From Nitzschia sp. pyKryTriq1 (Eukaryota; Bacillariophyta; Bacillariophyceae; Bacillariales; Bacillariaceae), in assembly GCA_956465555.1 (NCBI GenBank), contig OY101125.1, forward strand, positions 250,501 to 314,500: a DNA stretch of 64,000 nucleotides, given 5' to 3'. A program made the translations under genes and the position numbers. The notes beneath the pieces were generated by a model that saw only the letters and a list, made by a program, of their open reading frames with translations, was not told where the DNA came from and did no database searches. Of this stretch, positions 53,601 to 64,000 are shown piece after piece (positions within the stretch are counted from its first letter, which is position 1; each line of letters begins with the position of its first letter).

Positions 53601-56600
53601 GCCCACGGCGCTGCCTACCTCGAAGCCTACCTCGCAGCCCACCGCTCAGCCCACCGCTCAGCCCACCGCTCAGCCCACCGCTCAGCCCACCGCTCAGCCC
53701 ACCGCTCAGCCCACCGCTCAGCCCACCGCTCAGCCCACCGCTCAGCCCACGGCCCAGCCCACGGCCCAGCCCACGGCCCAGCCCACGGCCCAGCCCACGG
53801 CCCAGCCCACGGCCCAGCCCACGGCCCAGCCCACGGCCCAGCCCACGGCCCAGCCCACCGCCCAGCCCACCGCCCAGCCCACCGCCCAGCCCACCGCCCA
53901 GCCCACCGCCCAGCCCACCTCGAAGCCCACCTCGAAGCCCACCGCCCAGCCCACCGCTCAGCCCACGGCCCAGCCCACGGCCCAGCCCACGGCCCAGCCC
54001 ACGGCCCAGCCCACCGCCCAGCCCACCGCCCAGCCCACCGCCCAGCCCACCTCGAAGCCCACCTCGAAGCCCACCTCGAAGCCCACTGCCGCTCCAACCA
54101 ATCCTGGCGAATGCCCGTTTGTCACTCTGGACTTCACCGACTTACCCAATCCCATGGCTGATTACTATGGTCAATCTCCTACCTTTCAGGCTGGTGATTA
54201 CCTGTACGATCAGCTCTGGTACAGTTATGGAGTGAAGGTCTCGGCCCGAGTCAGAGCCGACGGTCATAAAGCCTCGAAAATGCCATTCATTCCTCGCTAT
54301 GACCGCGATGCAGGCACTTGGATCTACGAAAGCAACCAAATTATCAATGACCCTTCGTCGGGTGGTGCGGTGCGCCTTTTTGATACCATGAGACCCACTT
54401 GGAACTCCAACCCTGACTATCACCAGCCGCTCTGTAGTAACAAAGCTGGTGAGGGCGATGAGGACTTGGGAGCTCCCAATCATCAATGTGACGGGGGTGG
54501 ACCCGGTAAGTTGAATCAAGGAGGAAGATGCAATAGAAAGAAAGATTTGTGCGTGTATACATATATTCTCAACCGCTCTTTGCTTGTTGCCTTGTCATCT
54601 CATTTCGAAACGCAGGAGAGGGACCGGGAGGCGCGCCCCTTTTGTCCAATGGTACAGTCAATCCGTATGCAAACTGCGTTCCCCTTGGCTTGGTCAGCAT
54701 AATTCAAGAAGCAGACAAAGCCTGTCCCGACGATACTGCCAAAGGTGGCTACATCACTTTCACCTTTCGCGAGCCGGTCGAGCTGTCCTTGACGTCCTTG
54801 CTGGATATTGACGAAGGCGGAAACAGCCCCGTGTTGGTCGTCTCTCAAGGAGCACAGAAGAGCACTCTGAGCACCAAGCCCACTGGCGACAACGGGCTTT
54901 ACCCAGTGGACATTGATGCAAGTGTATACACCGCTGTCACCATGGTGGATGTCCAGTACTGGGGATCTGGCAGCATCAATTCCTTGGTCTACCGCTATTG
55001 CCCCGAGAGTCCCACGCCCGAAATTAAGATTATCAAGTACGCCGGTCCACCAGGAAGCTGTACTGCCGAAGGCGTGAGCAGCCTTCAAGATGACTTGTAC
55101 ATGGTACCCTCCACTTCCGACGACTGGGCATACTGCTACGAGATTAGTATCCCCGAGAGCAGTGGCGAGTGCTTGTATGACGTTCAAATGAATGACCCTG
55201 CTCCAAAAGGCGGCCTTCAAAACCATTCGGTCACCCAACTTTCCGAGCTTCTTTGCCCAGGAGAAACTGTGTACGTTTCGGGAGAGCCAATCTCGGGATC
55301 GGAGGCACCTGAGGGGTCCATCAACGCCACTGTGGTTGGAAAGGGGTATTATTCCGGCCAAGAGGTGAATGACTCCGATCCCGCCGCTGTGGACATCGCC
55401 ACTGCAACACCTACTGCAACTCCCACGGCTCAGCCCACCGCCCAGCCCACCGCCCAGCCCACCGCTCAGCCTACCGCTCAGCCTACCGCTCAGCCCACGG
55501 CGCTCCCCACCTCGAAGCCCACCGCCCAGCCCACCGCCCAGCCTACCGCTCAGCCCACGGCGCTGCCTACCTCAAAACCTACTGCTAAACCTACTGCAAC
55601 TCCCACTTCGAAGCCCACGGCCCAGCCCACCTCGAAGCCCACGGCCCAGCCCACCTCGAAGCCCACGGCCCAGCCCACCTCGAAGCCCACGGCCCAGCCC
55701 ACGGCTCAGCCCACCGCCCAGCCTACCGCTCAGCCCACGGCGCTGCCTACCTCGCAGCCTACCTCGCAGCCCACCGCTCTGCCCACGGCCCAGCCCACGG
55801 ATGGACCCACTTCGGGACCTACCGGCGGACCCACGGCTGGACCCACCTCGGGACCTACCGGCGGACCTACGGCTGAGCCCACCTCGGGACCTACCGGTGG
55901 ACCCACCGCTGGACCCACCTCGGGACCTACCGGCGGACCCACGGCTGGACCCACTTCGGGACCTACCGGCGGACCCACGGCTGGACCTACCGGCGGACCT
56001 ACGGCTGGACCGACCTCGGGACCTACTGGCGGACCTACGGCTGGACCCACCTCGGGACCTACCGGCGGACCCACTTCGGGACCTACCGGCGGACCCACGG
56101 CTGGACCTACTGCTGGACCCACCTCGGGACCTACCGGTGGACCTACGGCTGGACCTACTTCGGGACCTACCGGCGGACCCACTGCTGGACCCACTTCGGG
56201 ACCTACCGGCGGACCCACGGCTGGACCTACTTCGGGACCTACCGGCGGACCTACGGCTGGACCCACTTCGGGACCTACCCGCGGACCAACTGCTGGGCCC
56301 ACCTCGGGACCCACTTCAGGACCTACCTCGGGACCTACTGGCGCACCAACGCCTTCGCCCACTGTTTCACCTGCGCCTAGTGACGCACCATCGAATGCTC
56401 CTTCGGCTAGTTTGTACCCAAGCCAGGATCCTACAGCTGGCCCCACTGGATCCCCAACATCAGGACCTACCTCGGTACCAACCTCTGGACCCACCTCTGG
56501 ACCAACTTCCGGGCCAACTTCCGGGCCAACTTCCGGACCAACCTCTGGACCCACGGCTGGACCCACCTCGGGACCTACCGGCGGACCTACGGCTGGACCC

Positions 56601-58346
56601 ACTTCGGGACCTACCGGCGGACCCACGGCTGGACCTACCGGTGGACCCACGGCTGGACCCACCTCGGGACCTACCGGCGGACCTACGGCTGGACCCACTT
56701 CGGGACCTACCGGCGGACCAACTGCTGGACCCACGGCTGGACCCACTTCGGGACCTACCGGTGGACCTACGGCTGGACCCACTTCGGGACCTACCGGCGG
56801 ACCCACGGCTGGACCTACCGGCGGACCCACGGCTGGACCCACCTCGGGACCTACTGGCGGACCCACTGCTGGACCCACCTCGGGACCTACCGGCGGACCC
56901 ACGGCTGGACCCACCTCGGGACCTACCGGTGGACCCACGGCTGGACCCACCTCGGGACCTACCGGTGGACCCACGGCTGGACCCACCTCGGGACCTACCG
57001 GCGGACCTACGGCTGGACCCACTTCGGGACCTACCGGCGGACCAACTGCTGGACCCACTACTGGACCCACGGCTGGACCCACCTCGGGACCTACCGGCGG
57101 ACCCACGGCTGGACCCACCTCGGGACCTACCCGCGGACCCACGGGTGGACCCACCTCGGGACCCACTGCTGGACCCACCTCGGGACCTACCGGCGGACCC
57201 ACGGCTGGACCCACCTCGGGACCTACCGGTGGACCCACGGCTGGACCCACCTCGGGACCTACCGGCGGACCTACGGCTGGACCCACTTCGGGACCTACCG
57301 GCGGACCAACTGCTGGACCCACTACTGGACCCACGGCTGGACCCACTGCTGGACCCACCTCGGGACCTACCGGCGGACCCACGGCTGGACCCACTTCGGG
57401 ACCTACTGGCGGACCAACGGCTGGACCCACCTCGGGACCTACCGGTGGACCCACTTCGGGACCTACCAGCGGACCCACCGCTGGACCTACCGGCGGACCC
57501 ACTGCTTCACCCTCCTCTGGACCTGACGTTTGCCTCTATCCCCCTCCTGTGGAACCCGAGTGTCCCGAGAACATTGTCGTGAATAACCCTGACGAGAGCA
57601 AGCAGGGCAATTATCCGATCAAGATCATTTCACAAGGCGTTACGACCGTCACTTTTGATTTGTACAATCCTTATAGCGATGAGGCAGCTCTGTACTATCA
57701 GTACGCTGCAAGTACGGATGGTATTACCGTGTGTAATAATGTGCTCGGACTCGCTACTTGCGCGCAACCGACTAGGGTCACGGCTCACTGCATCACGGGT
57801 TCAGCCGCCCACCCGAAGGAACATCCTGTTGCCATTGTCGAATTGTGGTTTACATCCCCGGCTATTAGTACTTCAGTCAATGACACTATTCCAGAGTGCT
57901 GCGTTCCTTCTGATGAGCAGGGAAGTGGTTCCACTGCACTTTACAGTCTCAAGGTGTATTGCCATCCCATGTGTCCTCCTGCTGACGAGGCCGCCCAGGG
58001 TTCCGCTCGTCGTGACCTGGCTATCGAAGCTGCTGCAGACCCAAGCAGCAGCAGCAGCAAGTCTGCTAGTGACTTCGAAACTGTTGCCCAGCAGGAAGGT
58101 GCTGTCTTCGAGCCCAGCAGAGATCATTCGAAGGAACACTTCTGTGCCGCTGAAGACTATCCATGTGGAGATGCCGATGATGGAGACGACGACGACGACC
58201 TTGTGAATATTTGCCACTACTCCTCCAAGGATGGTTACCAGACTTACTGTGTGCCCGAGTCTGACACTGACGTTGTTGCGTACTTCCCCAAGGATTATTG
58301 TGGTCCTTGCGTTGGCGGATACGGCAGTAGCACGTACCGAAACTAA
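50670..58346 (+). CDS. giant secreted adhesin-like protein with choice-of-anchor-A domain and Pro-Thr ladders
   Basis: The exons are 50670-52200, 52271-54505 and 54616-58346, both joins in phase 1, giving 2,498 aa. Signal peptide about 1-27. A Cys-rich region (28-175) and a linker with Pro/Thr follow, then a small ICH-type module (VTICHRTCSETNPW). Residues about 447-777 match the bacterial choice-of-anchor-A adhesin fold: VLIGGNYVAP, VVVLGNFLIG, ILINVS, SSMLWNF, GSILIPWGG and the closing EFHNYPF. The first Pro-Thr ladder (about 804-1121) has PTAQ/PTSK units. A second globular part (1122-1510) holds RLFDTMRPTW, LGAPNHQCDGGGPG and LTSLLDIDEGG. The second ladder (about 1511-2224) has PTAQ/PTSK and then PTSGPTGGPTAG units. 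The C-terminus (2225-2498) is Cys-containing, with NICHYSSKDG. There is no membrane anchor. A cell-surface or adhesive-mucilage role is inferred. Confidence 0.9.
53150..54102 (+). repeat. first Pro-Thr tandem array (12-bp PTAQ/PTSK units)
   Basis: About 79 four-residue units, mostly PTAQ with PTSK and a few PTAL, are coded by CCCACCGCCCAG-like 12-mers. Blocks of identical third-codon bases (CCCACGGCCCAG versus CCCACCGCTCAG) show recent local amplification. Confidence 0.93.
55402..57520 (+). repeat. second Pro-Thr tandem array (12-bp and 36-bp units)
   Basis: It begins with PTAQ/PTSK units (to about 55795) and then changes to PTSG-PTGG-PTAG, a 36-bp higher-order unit repeated dozens of times. 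A short non-repeat island (TPSPTVSPAPSDAPSNAP) near 56345-56440 divides it. The whole array lacks stop codons on the other strand too. Confidence 0.93.
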
Positions 58347-59290
58347 AAGAAGTTGCATACGAGTGTGTATGTATGCATGCTGGGAAACAAGTCCACTACT
58401 ACTCGTACATACATACGAATGATGATGTAATTGTTGAAGGAGAAAAAAAAAGAAGAAAAAAAAATGCATGTCAATGATGACTTCAACCGAAATTACTTTC
58501 ACTACTAATACTACATACGAATACTACTTACCATAAGGAAATAATTACTCCTATACGATGATATGATTTGATATGATTTGATAATATGATATTATGAGTG
58601 TCATATTCCAAAGGGAGTAATATGATGCGTATTAGACTATACTACTCTAGCTAGTAGTTGCCAAAAATAATAACCAAATTATTTTAAAATAAACGCCGCC
58701 GCGGCATGTTGGCAGATACTGCTGTACTCCGGTACTTGTACCGTGCGTGATGTCATAGCCTGTACCGGTACAGTACCGTACGAGTAGCCGTGTGCTGTTT
58801 TGTCTACGAGTTCGTACATACTGGTATGGGAGTACCGGTACTGTACCTGGTACTCGTACAGTACCTGCGTTGTTGTGGCATGCATGCGATGCCGGGAGCC
58901 ACAGCGTGGTAAATGTGTAGTCCGATGGGTCGAAGATGATGATGATGACGCACGACGCACGCACGAACCGTAACGACCCACACACTCAGAGCGTAGAAAA
59001 GAGTCGTCGTCGTCGTTCGTCGTCGTTGTACTCTACAATAATAAGTACCGGTATGTACCTGGTACCTGGTACTGTACCAGTACCGTACCCGGTAGTAACC
59101 GCATCATCCCCGCCTCTACTCTCTCTCTGTACCGGTAGAGCGGTACATAGAGATATTAGAGGGAAGAGGAGAGACGAGGCGAGGAGGAGTATTAGGCGAG
59201 GGGGGGATCCAAATAAGAAGAAGACGAAGAAGAAGAAGAAGAATACTGGCGGAAGAGTGATGATGATGATGATGATGATGCTAAAACTCC

Positions 59291-59322
<32 letters not shown>

Positions 59323-59352
59323 CATGAGGTATTACCAGCATCATCACTCGTG
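58347..59352. other. intergenic stretch rich in GTAC and TACCGGTA
   Basis: No confident gene lies here. TACCGGTA occurs at 58763, 58833, 59046 and 59130. (ATGATATGATTTG)-like sequence lies near 58559-58597. An open frame from 58936 joins the next gene, but its composition follows these repeats, so I treat it as leader. Confidence 0.4.
59290..59322 (+). repeat. (CAG)n trinucleotide repeat
   Basis: About ten copies lie just before the chosen CNNM start; they would code for poly-Gln if an upstream ATG is used. Confidence 0.85.
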
Positions 59353-61861
59353 ATGATGATGATGATGATGAAAAGGATGGTCGTGATGAGGAGGAGTCGT
59401 CTCTTATTCACGATGATGATGATCACGATCATGATGATTCCGACGGTGAAAGCATCATATTCACATTCACATTCACATTCATACCCACCCTCGTCATCTT
59501 TCGCATTAGCATTAGCATCATCATCGTCTTCGGCTTCCACAACAACAACAACAACAACAACAGCGAATGATGCGAATGATGCGGACGATGCGGATGTCGT
59601 GCTGCGAGAGGCGATGGAATTGTTGATTTCGGTAGGAGTGCCGAGAGAGAATCTTTGTACAATTATTACCAACAATAATAATGTCAAGAAGAAGAAGAAG
59701 AACGGAAAGCAACAAGACGGTCATGAGGAGGATGAGGATGAGGATGATGAGTTTCATTCTACTACTACTACTACGTCTACTAGTACTAGTACTAGTATAT
59801 TGCCACCATGTCATGATCCGCCGCCGCCGCCGCCGGAAGCAGCAGCAGCAAGAATGATAATGAACCATTCCGTATTATCACTGCCCAGCACCAGCAGCGG
59901 CTACAACAACAACAACAACATAAGTCCGCATCAGCGTTCTTGGATCCGTTCGAGACGGGAGCGATATCTCTTGGCCGATGATGGGGAAGAAGAACAAGAA
60001 GAAGACGTTGACGAGCATGATCGCATCTTGTGGTTTTATATCACTCATGCCCTGTGTGCCTTGGCGTGTGTCGTCATTGCAGCCTTGGCGGCGGGTTTGA
60101 CCATGGGCTTGTTGTCACTGGATCCCCTGTTGTTGTTGATCAAGGTCCGGGCGGGTGCGACTGCCAAAGAACAAGAGGAGGCCGCTTCGTTGCTACCGAT
60201 TGTCAAACAGCATCATTTATTGTTGGTCACGCTACTATTGTTGAATAGTATGGCCAATGAAGCCTTGCCACTCTTTTTGGAAGTGTTGGTGTCGCCCGTC
60301 GTGGCGGTCATCTTATCGGTCACACTGGTACTCTTTTTTGGAGAAATTATACCCTCGGCCATTTTTACGGGACCCAACAAGGTGAAAATCGCGGCTCGGA
60401 TGGTCCCATTGGTGAAAATCGTCATGGCACTACTATGGCCACTGGCGTATCCGATTGCCAAACTCTTGGATCATGTCTTGCACGAGGGCGATGAAGAAGG
60501 TGGTGGTGGTGGTGACATGTTTGGACGAGGGGAACTGTCCGCGTTGGTACGGATTCAATACGAAGAGCGCATGGCACATAAGAAACGACACAAGGAAGAA
60601 AAGGCCAAGTTACGTCAATCACTACTATTTTTGAGGAATGAAAAGATGGATGGTGCGACCAAGGATGATATTGTGGACAATGTCGGAGCCTTGGACTTTG
60701 CTTCTACCCAATCCATCAAAGCTAGTAAAAAGACGGTCGAGCGTCGGTTCCAATCCCACCGTACCACCTCGGAAGAAAACAACAACAACAACAACAACAG
60801 CAACAACAACAACAACACCAACGATCCAGCAAAATTATTGACGGCAGATCGGGGAGCCGCCACTCGAAGCCCCTCGATTCATCTCGATGAAGTCAGTATG
60901 GTCGAAGGAGCCTTGTCGATGAAAACCAAAATGGCGTTGGATGTCTACACTCCCTTGCATCGCATGATTTCCATCCCCTACGATATGATTTTGAATGAAC
61001 GCAACATGGTCGGTATTTACAGTCGGGGTTTTTCTCGTGTTCCCGTATTCCTACCCAATCCCGAAAAACCAAAGTCCGTCACAGCCATTTGTGGCGTACT
61101 CATGACCAAACAACTCATCGTCGTAAATCCCAAGGATCATCGACCCCTATCGACGTTGCCCCTGGCATGTCCACGTTGTGTTTCGCCCAAGACGAATTTG
61201 GTGGACTTATTGAATCTCTTTCAAACTGGCAAAGTCGGACATTTGGCGTTGGTGTGTGCGCGGCCCAAAACTGCACAAGAGGCCTTGGACGCTGGAAAGG
61301 CCCTGCCGGAAGCGGCCGGTCTCATGGGGTAAGTGAACACAAAACGAGGGTGGAGTTGCATTTATCAAAAAGTCTTCGACGCTAGCTGACTTGCTTCTTT
61401 GTTGTTCACTCACCACTTGTGTTCCCTTCTACGACCTACTACCTACTCGCACGTATAATAGGATCATTACTTTGGAAGATGTGTTGGAAGCTTTGTTGCA
61501 AGAACAGATTTACGATGAATCGGACAAGTACGAACGTGAAGCTCATCGCATTGCTCGATGGGCGACACAAACTTGGAAGGCCCATGTTCGTCGAAAGAAA
61601 CGACTGCGAGAGTCTGGTGCTGGTGCTGCTGCTGCGTCATCATCGTCCTCTGCTGCTGCTGCTGCTATTCGCAATTCCAGCATGGGGACGGTGGTCGAAC
61701 AAGCCATGCGGATGCAAGCAAGTCATAATAATGAACGAACGGGATTGTTGTCCAACGGTAACAACAACAACAATGATAGGGAGGGCTCCAACAATCGAGG
61801 TTTCAATCCTATCGGTGGCATCCTGCAATTCTTTGAAAATTTGGGCAAGAATGACGGATAG
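59353..61861 (+). CDS. CNNM/CorC-family membrane protein (DUF21 plus CBS pair)
   Basis: The exons are 59353-61328 and 61462-61861, joined in phase 2 to rebuild GIITLEDVLEALL of the second CBS motif; 791 aa from ATG 59353. This start puts a signal-like segment (RSRLLFTMMMITIMM) near the N-terminus; ATGs at 59260 and 58936 are alternatives. A low-complexity luminal part follows, then the DUF21 transmembrane domain (ALAAGLTMGLLSLDPL, LLLLNSMANEALPLF, FFGEIIPSAIF), a charged cytosolic segment, and a CBS pair (SRGFSRVPVFLP and GHLALV). CNNM proteins handle magnesium export or its regulation. Poly-Gln, Asn and Thr runs come from CAG and CAA repeats. Confidence 0.88.
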
Positions 61862-62427
61862 TACTACTGTAGTATAAAGCCCTGCTACTAGTAGTAGCAT
61901 AATAATGGGCTTCTGGTGCCTGCCTCACGACTTTTTTCCTATCATTAGACTATTTATTCATAATACAATAGATAGATATGTATGGTGCGATGATGCGGGG
62001 CTTGACGCTCGAGAGCAATGAGAATCTCTCTCTCTGTCTTACGCGTCGAAACAGACAACCCAGAGATTGACTCAGTGGACTCTTTTCACGCGTACGGGAT
62101 TATCAGCGGTAAAGTAGTAGACAAGCTCAAGAGAGTAGAGTAGAGAGTAGCTAGCCCACTTCCGTATTTCCGTAATCTACCAGCTGTAATTAGAGCATAG
62201 AGAGCATCATCCATGCAAGCAAAATGGAAGAGAGGTATAATATCGTACCACTCGTAGATACTCTAGTAGTGGAATAGATGCGGTGGTGCTGTCGGAGTCA
62301 GATGCATGTGACTCACGATGTTAGTAGAAAGACAATCTACTACTACTAGCCTTCAAACCTTTCGAACCGTAACAGCAGCACACGAACGAATCGTGCGAAT
62401 AAACTGCTCGCACTACAGTATGTACTG
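61862..62427. other. convergent intergenic stretch, no gene seen
   Basis: It is a 566-bp tail-to-tail interval. I see nothing coding in it; short CTAGTAG and GAGAGTAG tracts are present. Confidence 0.4.
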
Positions 62428-64000
62428 CTACCAAATGATTTCGTCTTCCGAGACCTCGTCAGCTCGCTTCTTGCCCCGGTTTCCTGGCGAATAGTCGTCC
62501 AACAGACGTTCCACCCGTTTGGTGGATCGTTCTTTCTTCGTCCACGGCAAATAGTCTGCATCTCGGCGACCGTACTCTCCATTCTCCCATTGGTTGTAGC
62601 CGCTCCGAGTTGTCGTGCGTCGCCGTCTTGCCAATCCACTCACTCGGGAGCTATCTCCCATGCTCCGGTCCTTGGAATCCACGGCACTCGAAGCAGGCAT
62701 TCCACGATAATTGCGTTGATCTCCAGTAAAAAAGTGGGTCCGTCCAATGACGACTTGCATGCCTTCATCCCAATCATCGTCATTGTCCAACCACATTTCA
62801 ATATCACTGGCATTGATTTCTTCTTCATCGTCCAAAATCGTATAATCATTGGAAATATCATTCCCGCCCACTTGTCCTTCCTCCAAGAGCAGTTGGATCT
62901 GCTTTGCAATCGAACCCTTGCCATCCTCGCCACCATCATCATCATCATCACCATCCTGCGTATCCTGTTCTTGTCCCATTAACATTATTTTGGCATTGCA
63001 TCCCCAGGGTTGTTCCATCCATTCATTGACTGATTCGGGAGAGAACTTGTAGCCATCAACATTTTCCATGTCCCGAATTTGTTCCAAATCTTCTCCGTAA
63101 TCATCCCGACAGGATAAAATATGCAAATCATTGACTTGGAACGTCAATGGCTCTCCCCACAATCCCTTGAGACGTCGTGCGACTTGCATGGCGGGATGCA
63201 AACTTTCAAAGGAGGCAATCGGAATGAGGGGTCGATATTCATCCGGTTGAAACATGGGTTCCCTAATATAATTCCAACTGTAGATGGAAGACGGCGAGGA
63301 ATAATATCCAGACGTTTTTGTGGTTTGGTCGTCACCGTCACCGTCACCGGCACCATCGCTGTCGTTCTTGCCCAGTAACAAGAGTGCCAATTCTTCACGT
63401 AACTCTTGCAACAGCTGTTTCGATTCGGAATTGGGTTCCAAACACAATAGACACGGTCCACCAAAGTCTTCGAATTGTTGCTGCTGCTCTTCAAACATTC
63501 GAGAAGGATCGGAGGAAGCCGATGGCCTATGATCATAATCGCCATTGTTATCATCCTCAGTATCATCTTTATCTCCGTCGACACTGGAATCATGTTGTTT
63601 TCGAATCTTGGCTGCTGCCTTGGCTGCTTTGGATTGCGCCAATCGTTCTTTTCGGGCTTGTGCCTTTTCCAAACCAATCCTTTCTTCTTCTTCAATCAGT
63701 TTTCGTATTTCGGCATCTTCTTGTCGCTGCGTATCATAATATTCCCAATCCATCGAATTGTCCTCATTGTCATTGTCGTCGTCGATGGGCGTGACCGTTT
63801 CTGAAGTCATCCATGCGGCTTCCACTGCTTCTAGATGGGGCACAATCACCCAGGTATCCAAGGTAATTTCAAAAGGTTCCAATTCTAACTCTTCCACCAC
63901 TTGAGCGACATCCAACGCCGATGCACCTGATCCAGCACCACCATTGGTGGTGCTGGTAGTTGGAAAGGGATGGAATAATCGAATGGCCGGTGGCCACTTA
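62428..64000 (-). CDS. probable 2H (LigT-like) phosphoesterase/RNA ligase family protein, 5' part outside window
   Basis: The frame is open from the right window edge to the stop at 62428, at least 523 codons; the start lies beyond the window. Order: FEITLDTWVIVPHLEAVEAAW; a charged helix (RLAQSKAAKAAAKI); CLLCLEPNSESKQLLQELREEL; EYRPLIPIASFESLHPAMQV; WGEPLTFQVNDLHILSC; then an acidic tail with Asp/Glu runs. The strand-helix order and the paired ...IVPHLEA / LIPIASF segments recall the 2'-5' RNA ligase-like (2H) superfamily seen in diatoms, but the H-x-T/S motifs are not clear (VPHLE, PIASF), so the activity may be lost or the call wrong. It ends in a basic segment with KKRADEVSEDEIIW. Confidence 0.7.
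   Translation of the reverse strand, partial: KWPPAIRLFHPFPTTSTTNGGAGSGASALDVAQVVEELELEPFEITLDTWVIVPHLEAVEAAWMTSETVTPIDDDNDNEDNSMDWEYYDTQRQEDAEIRKLIEEEERIGLEKAQARKERLAQSKAAKAAAKIRKQHDSSVDGDKDDTEDDNNGDYDHRPSASSDPSRMFEEQQQQFEDFGGPCLLCLEPNSESKQLLQELREELALLLLGKNDSDGAGDGDGDDQTTKTSGYYSSPSSIYSWNYIREPMFQPDEYRPLIPIASFESLHPAMQVARRLKGLWGEPLTFQVNDLHILSCRDDYGEDLEQIRDMENVDGYKFSPESVNEWMEQPWGCNAKIMLMGQEQDTQDGDDDDDGGEDGKGSIAKQIQLLLEEGQVGGNDISNDYTILDDEEEINASDIEMWLDNDDDWDEGMQVVIGRTHFFTGDQRNYRGMPASSAVDSKDRSMGDSSRVSGLARRRRTTTRSGYNQWENGEYGRRDADYLPWTKKERSTKRVERLLDDYSPGNRGKKRADEVSEDEIIW

Noticed and set aside
53627-54097. Trp-Ala-rich minus-strand open frames over the first ladder
   Set aside because: They are antisense shadows of the tandem array with no start context or domain.
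55730-57502. 590-codon open frame on the minus strand with a Gly-Pro-Val ladder
   Set aside because: It is the antisense of the second Pro-Thr ladder; GC-rich 12-mers lack stops on both strands. The plus strand has the signal peptide and globular domains.
53150-57520. Possible CRISPR-like array
   Set aside because: Repeats are contiguous, lack unique spacers, and are in frame with a protein ladder.
58936-59352. Extra N-terminal 139 codons of the CNNM gene
   Set aside because: The segment is built from GTAC repeats, GAAGAA and ATG runs, and it would place the signal-like segment far inside the protein; it is kept only as an alternative start.

Overview
This window looks like nuclear DNA of a stramenopile alga, most likely a diatom. 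The evidence is dense intron-poor genes with short GT-AG introns (about 65-180 nt), many amino-acid homopolymer tracts coded by microsatellites, secreted proteins with long Pro-Thr ladders, ShK-type prolyl 4-hydroxylase, and a typical eukaryotic gene set (SERRATE/Ars2, SFT2, Mpv17, CNNM, cyclic-nucleotide-dependent kinase, full-size ABCA transporter). No rRNA, tRNA, CRISPR array or recognisable transposon was seen. Gene models below were spliced by hand from frame and splice-site agreement; start codons are ATG only.

Layout. 0-9 kb: small basic ORFs, then a PIP-box protein (minus) and a RecQ helicase (plus) that share a divergent promoter. 9-17 kb: a protein kinase, then a sugar-porter gene (minus) divergent from two tandem long-chain mannitol dehydrogenases (plus), which look like a polyol/fructose module. 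17-20 kb: a six-exon secreted prolyl 4-hydroxylase with two ShK domains. 20-24 kb: a Zn2Cys6 regulator (minus) divergent from an NmrA-like NAD(P)-binding protein (plus); between them is a palindrome with CGG triplets at near-regular spacing. 24-27 kb: a C69 dipeptidase and a damaged MYND-finger gene. 27.5-33.2 kb: a seven-exon ABCA transporter with 15-nt and 16-nt micro-exons. 34-38 kb: two alpha/beta hydrolases, with an inverted decayed copy of the NmrA 3' end between them. 37.9-41 kb: a cGMP-dependent-type protein kinase. 42-49 kb: SFT2, SERRATE, Mpv17 and ankyrin genes. 50.7-58.3 kb: a giant (2,498 aa) secreted protein with a bacterial-type choice-of-anchor-A adhesin domain and two Pro-Thr ladders. 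59-64 kb: a CNNM-type membrane protein and the 3' part of a probable 2H/LigT-like protein that runs off the window.

The strongest items for a second look are the CGG-palindrome with its adjacent Zn2Cys6/NmrA pair, the giant adhesin-like protein, the mannitol module, the ABCA micro-exons, the inverted NmrA fragment, and the 8-bp palindrome TACCGGTA, which occurs about 24 times, nearly always outside coding sequence.
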